Assembly (NCBI RefSeq): GCF_950295315.1
Contig: NC_080181.1
Coordinates: 35,431,375 to 35,495,374 of the forward strand
Length of the DNA: 64,000 nucleotides
From: Erinaceus europaeus
Taxonomy: Eukaryota > Chordata > Mammalia > Eulipotyphla > Erinaceidae
Reading direction: 5' to 3'
Shown one piece after another: positions 62,378-64,000 of the stretch (the first letter of the stretch is position 1; each line of letters begins with the position of its first letter). The translations under genes were made by a program, and so were the position numbers. The notes beneath the pieces are model-generated. The model saw only the letters and a list, made by a program, of their open reading frames with translations, was not told where the DNA came from and searched no databases.

Positions 62378-64000
62378 ATGAATAAACTGGGTTAAAACAT
62401 ACATGGCGTCTTTGCCTTTCCGAATATGGTTGCTGTGAGGATCTTAACAAGGAAAGCAGTGTCCTGAGTAGCCCCTTGAAATAGTGGAATATTTCATTTT
62501 CCTTTCTTTTTCTTTTTCTTTTTCTTCTTTTACTTTCTATGTTCTTGATTATTTATTGGAATAAATGGTCAGGAGTTGAGAGGGAATGGAGGCACAGAGA
62601 GTTTGAGACACAGAGAGACACCTGCAGCACTTCTGCACCACTTGTAAAGATTTCCACCGGCAGTTGGGGACCAGGGTCTTGAAGCCCAGTCCTCCTGCAC
62701 TGTCACCTGAGTGCTTACCTGGGTGTGGCACCACCTGGTACCCTTGATGGGACACTTTTTTTTAGCAATGGAAAGAAATTCTCGTGGCAAGGTAATAAAT
62801 AAATGAAGAAATAAATAAAAGTGCATTGACATTAACTCAGTGGAAACACACAGGGACATATACATGTCTGCTACCTGTATTACTAATTCATTTATTTATT
62901 GATTGCCTCAAGGGCTTATTGCCACAGCTCAGTGCCTGCGCCACCAATAATCCACAGCTCCTGCACTCCATATGTTCCCCTTTCGCTGCCCTTGTTGCTT
63001 GGTCACTGTGGTGGTGGTTATTGTTGTTGTTGTTGTTGTTGTTGTTGCTGTTGTTACTGACCTTGCATCTGACAGAGAAAAAAGGAGAGAGGAGGGGAAA
63101 TACAGAGTGGGGGGAGAAAGATAGAGCCCCTAAACACCTGCTTCACCCCCTTAAAGCGACTTCCCTGCAGGTGGGGGTCTGGGGGCCAGACCCCAGATCC
63201 TCCCACCTGTCCCCTCTTTTCGCGAGCGCCACAAGCCCTTAACCCTCTGACACACCGCCAAACATCCCTGGATTTACTTGATAAGGCGATATGACCTGCC
63301 GAGTTTTGGATCCTCATTTTCCTGAGTATCACTCCTGGAGACAGTGTCATGACACGACACAAGGAGATCTCTGGTATCAGAGAGCGCCTGGAACAGCAGC
63401 TGGGGCTCTAGTGCCAGGGCAGGAGCAACTTCCCATCCACCCTCCACGGAGTCCACCTGCCTGCATTTTGGTCCTTTTCCCTCCAAAAAAGATTTTTCCC
63501 TTTTTTCACTGAGAAACAGGCAGCAGACTGGTTACCCAAGCAGGGGGAAAAAAAATAAAAAAGCCTTTTTTTTTTTTTTAACCGTACTGCATGACCATCT
63601 TCTGGGAAGTATAGGTTTTGAACCTGAAAACTCTGTCTGTCTGTCTGTGTCCTAGTCCACAGAAAGAGCCACTAGCCCAGCCAGATGTCGTGCTCAGAAT
63701 AGGGTGTTTTTGCCACTCATAGGCCTGCACAGTGCACTAGGGATTGGACAGCCTGAGACCCAAATGTTACATTGTAGATGGATTGTTTGCAGTTCTTGCT
63801 CCCCAGGACATTGGACAGTCTCAACTCCCCTACAGCCAGAAAAAAAGACTCTTGACAGCCTTAGAGCAAATGGAGTGGCAGGGAGATGGGAGAGTGTTGC
63901 ATGTGTGGGCTGCTCATGCCCAGGTGTCTGTGGGGGGCCATGGCAGAGGCTGTAAGGGGGCAAGGGGGCAGAAGGAGACTGGTTGAGAGGCAGACTGCAG
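61063..64000. repeat. Macrosatellite unit 19 (cut by window end)
   Basis: 2938 bp are present; short SINE about 62548-62743, long SINE about 62888-63260. All 16-19 subfamily markers are present (GGATGTGCAGG, GAATAAACTGGG, TTTCCGAATATGG, CTAGTAACC). The sequence ends in the G-rich segment, so the array continues to the right. Confidence 0.97.

Larger units (their letters stand above)
1..64000. repeat. Macrosatellite array, ~3.4-kb unit, direct head-to-tail repeats
   Basis: The same order of landmarks recurs along the whole window: a GGCAATGGTATTAATAGAGG anchor, G-run, GGAT tract, AAAT tract, two reverse SINEs, poly-T, G-rich segment and GAG tract. Anchor ATGs lie at 63, 3478, 6851, 10242, 13639, 17028, 20413, 23800, 27185, 30564, 33940, 37324, 40719, 44117, 47512, 50874, 54275, 57671 and 61063, so the spacing is 3362-3415 bp. 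No unit is inverted and nothing interrupts the array. Units differ mainly in simple-repeat length. Unit size resembles known mammalian macrosatellites such as D4Z4 (3.3 kb) and DXZ4 (3 kb), but I recognise no sequence of either. Unit limits used here are arbitrary because the array is circularly permutable. Confidence 0.98.

Noticed and set aside
1..64000. CRISPR array or prokaryotic repeat system
   Set aside because: The repeat unit is 3.4 kb, contains mammalian SINEs and microsatellites, and has no short repeat-spacer pattern or operons.

Overview
The window is one uninterrupted tandem array (macrosatellite) of a vertebrate, almost certainly mammalian, genome. A unit of about 3.4 kb repeats head to tail in a single orientation from the first base to the last. 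I place 18 complete units (spacing 3362-3415 bp), the last 62 bp of a preceding unit, and 2938 bp of a nineteenth. Neither array edge is present. No bacterial operon, CRISPR array, rRNA gene or convincing protein-coding gene is visible.

Every unit contains the same two reverse-strand tRNA-derived SINEs. Their sequence matches my memory of the abundant SINEs of hedgehogs: a long form with CAA-rich and AAAT tails and a short form. The most likely source is therefore an erinaceid (hedgehog) genome assembled from long reads. This rests on recall, not on an alignment.

Layout of a unit, using unit 1: an anchor at 63; a G-homopolymer near 170; a GC-rich part with a duplicated 42-bp module and moderate CpG density (about 180-1290), including a pyrimidine tract at 791-894; a GGAT microsatellite; an AT-rich stretch with AAAT and CTTTTT repeats (1300-1530); the short SINE (1531-1726); a linker; the long SINE (1871-2243); a segment with an A/T-run pair (2531-2574); a purine/G-rich segment with a G-quadruplex motif (2690-3390); and a GAG trinucleotide tract that closes the unit.

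Units are nearly identical by eye, and most differences are length changes in simple repeats plus a small set of shared single-base variants. Those variants show how the array evolved. A two-unit block (offset 6772 bp) is duplicated across units 5-9. Units 16-19 form a recently homogenised subfamily nested in units 13-19. Other markers are scattered as expected from gene conversion or unequal exchange. Several private variants are CpG transitions, which suggests germline methylation. Each unit also holds a weak CTCF-core-like site, strongest in unit 4. By analogy with DXZ4-type macrosatellites an architectural role is possible but unproven. The open frames seen in every unit are explained by near-identical DNA and low-complexity tracts and are not called as genes.
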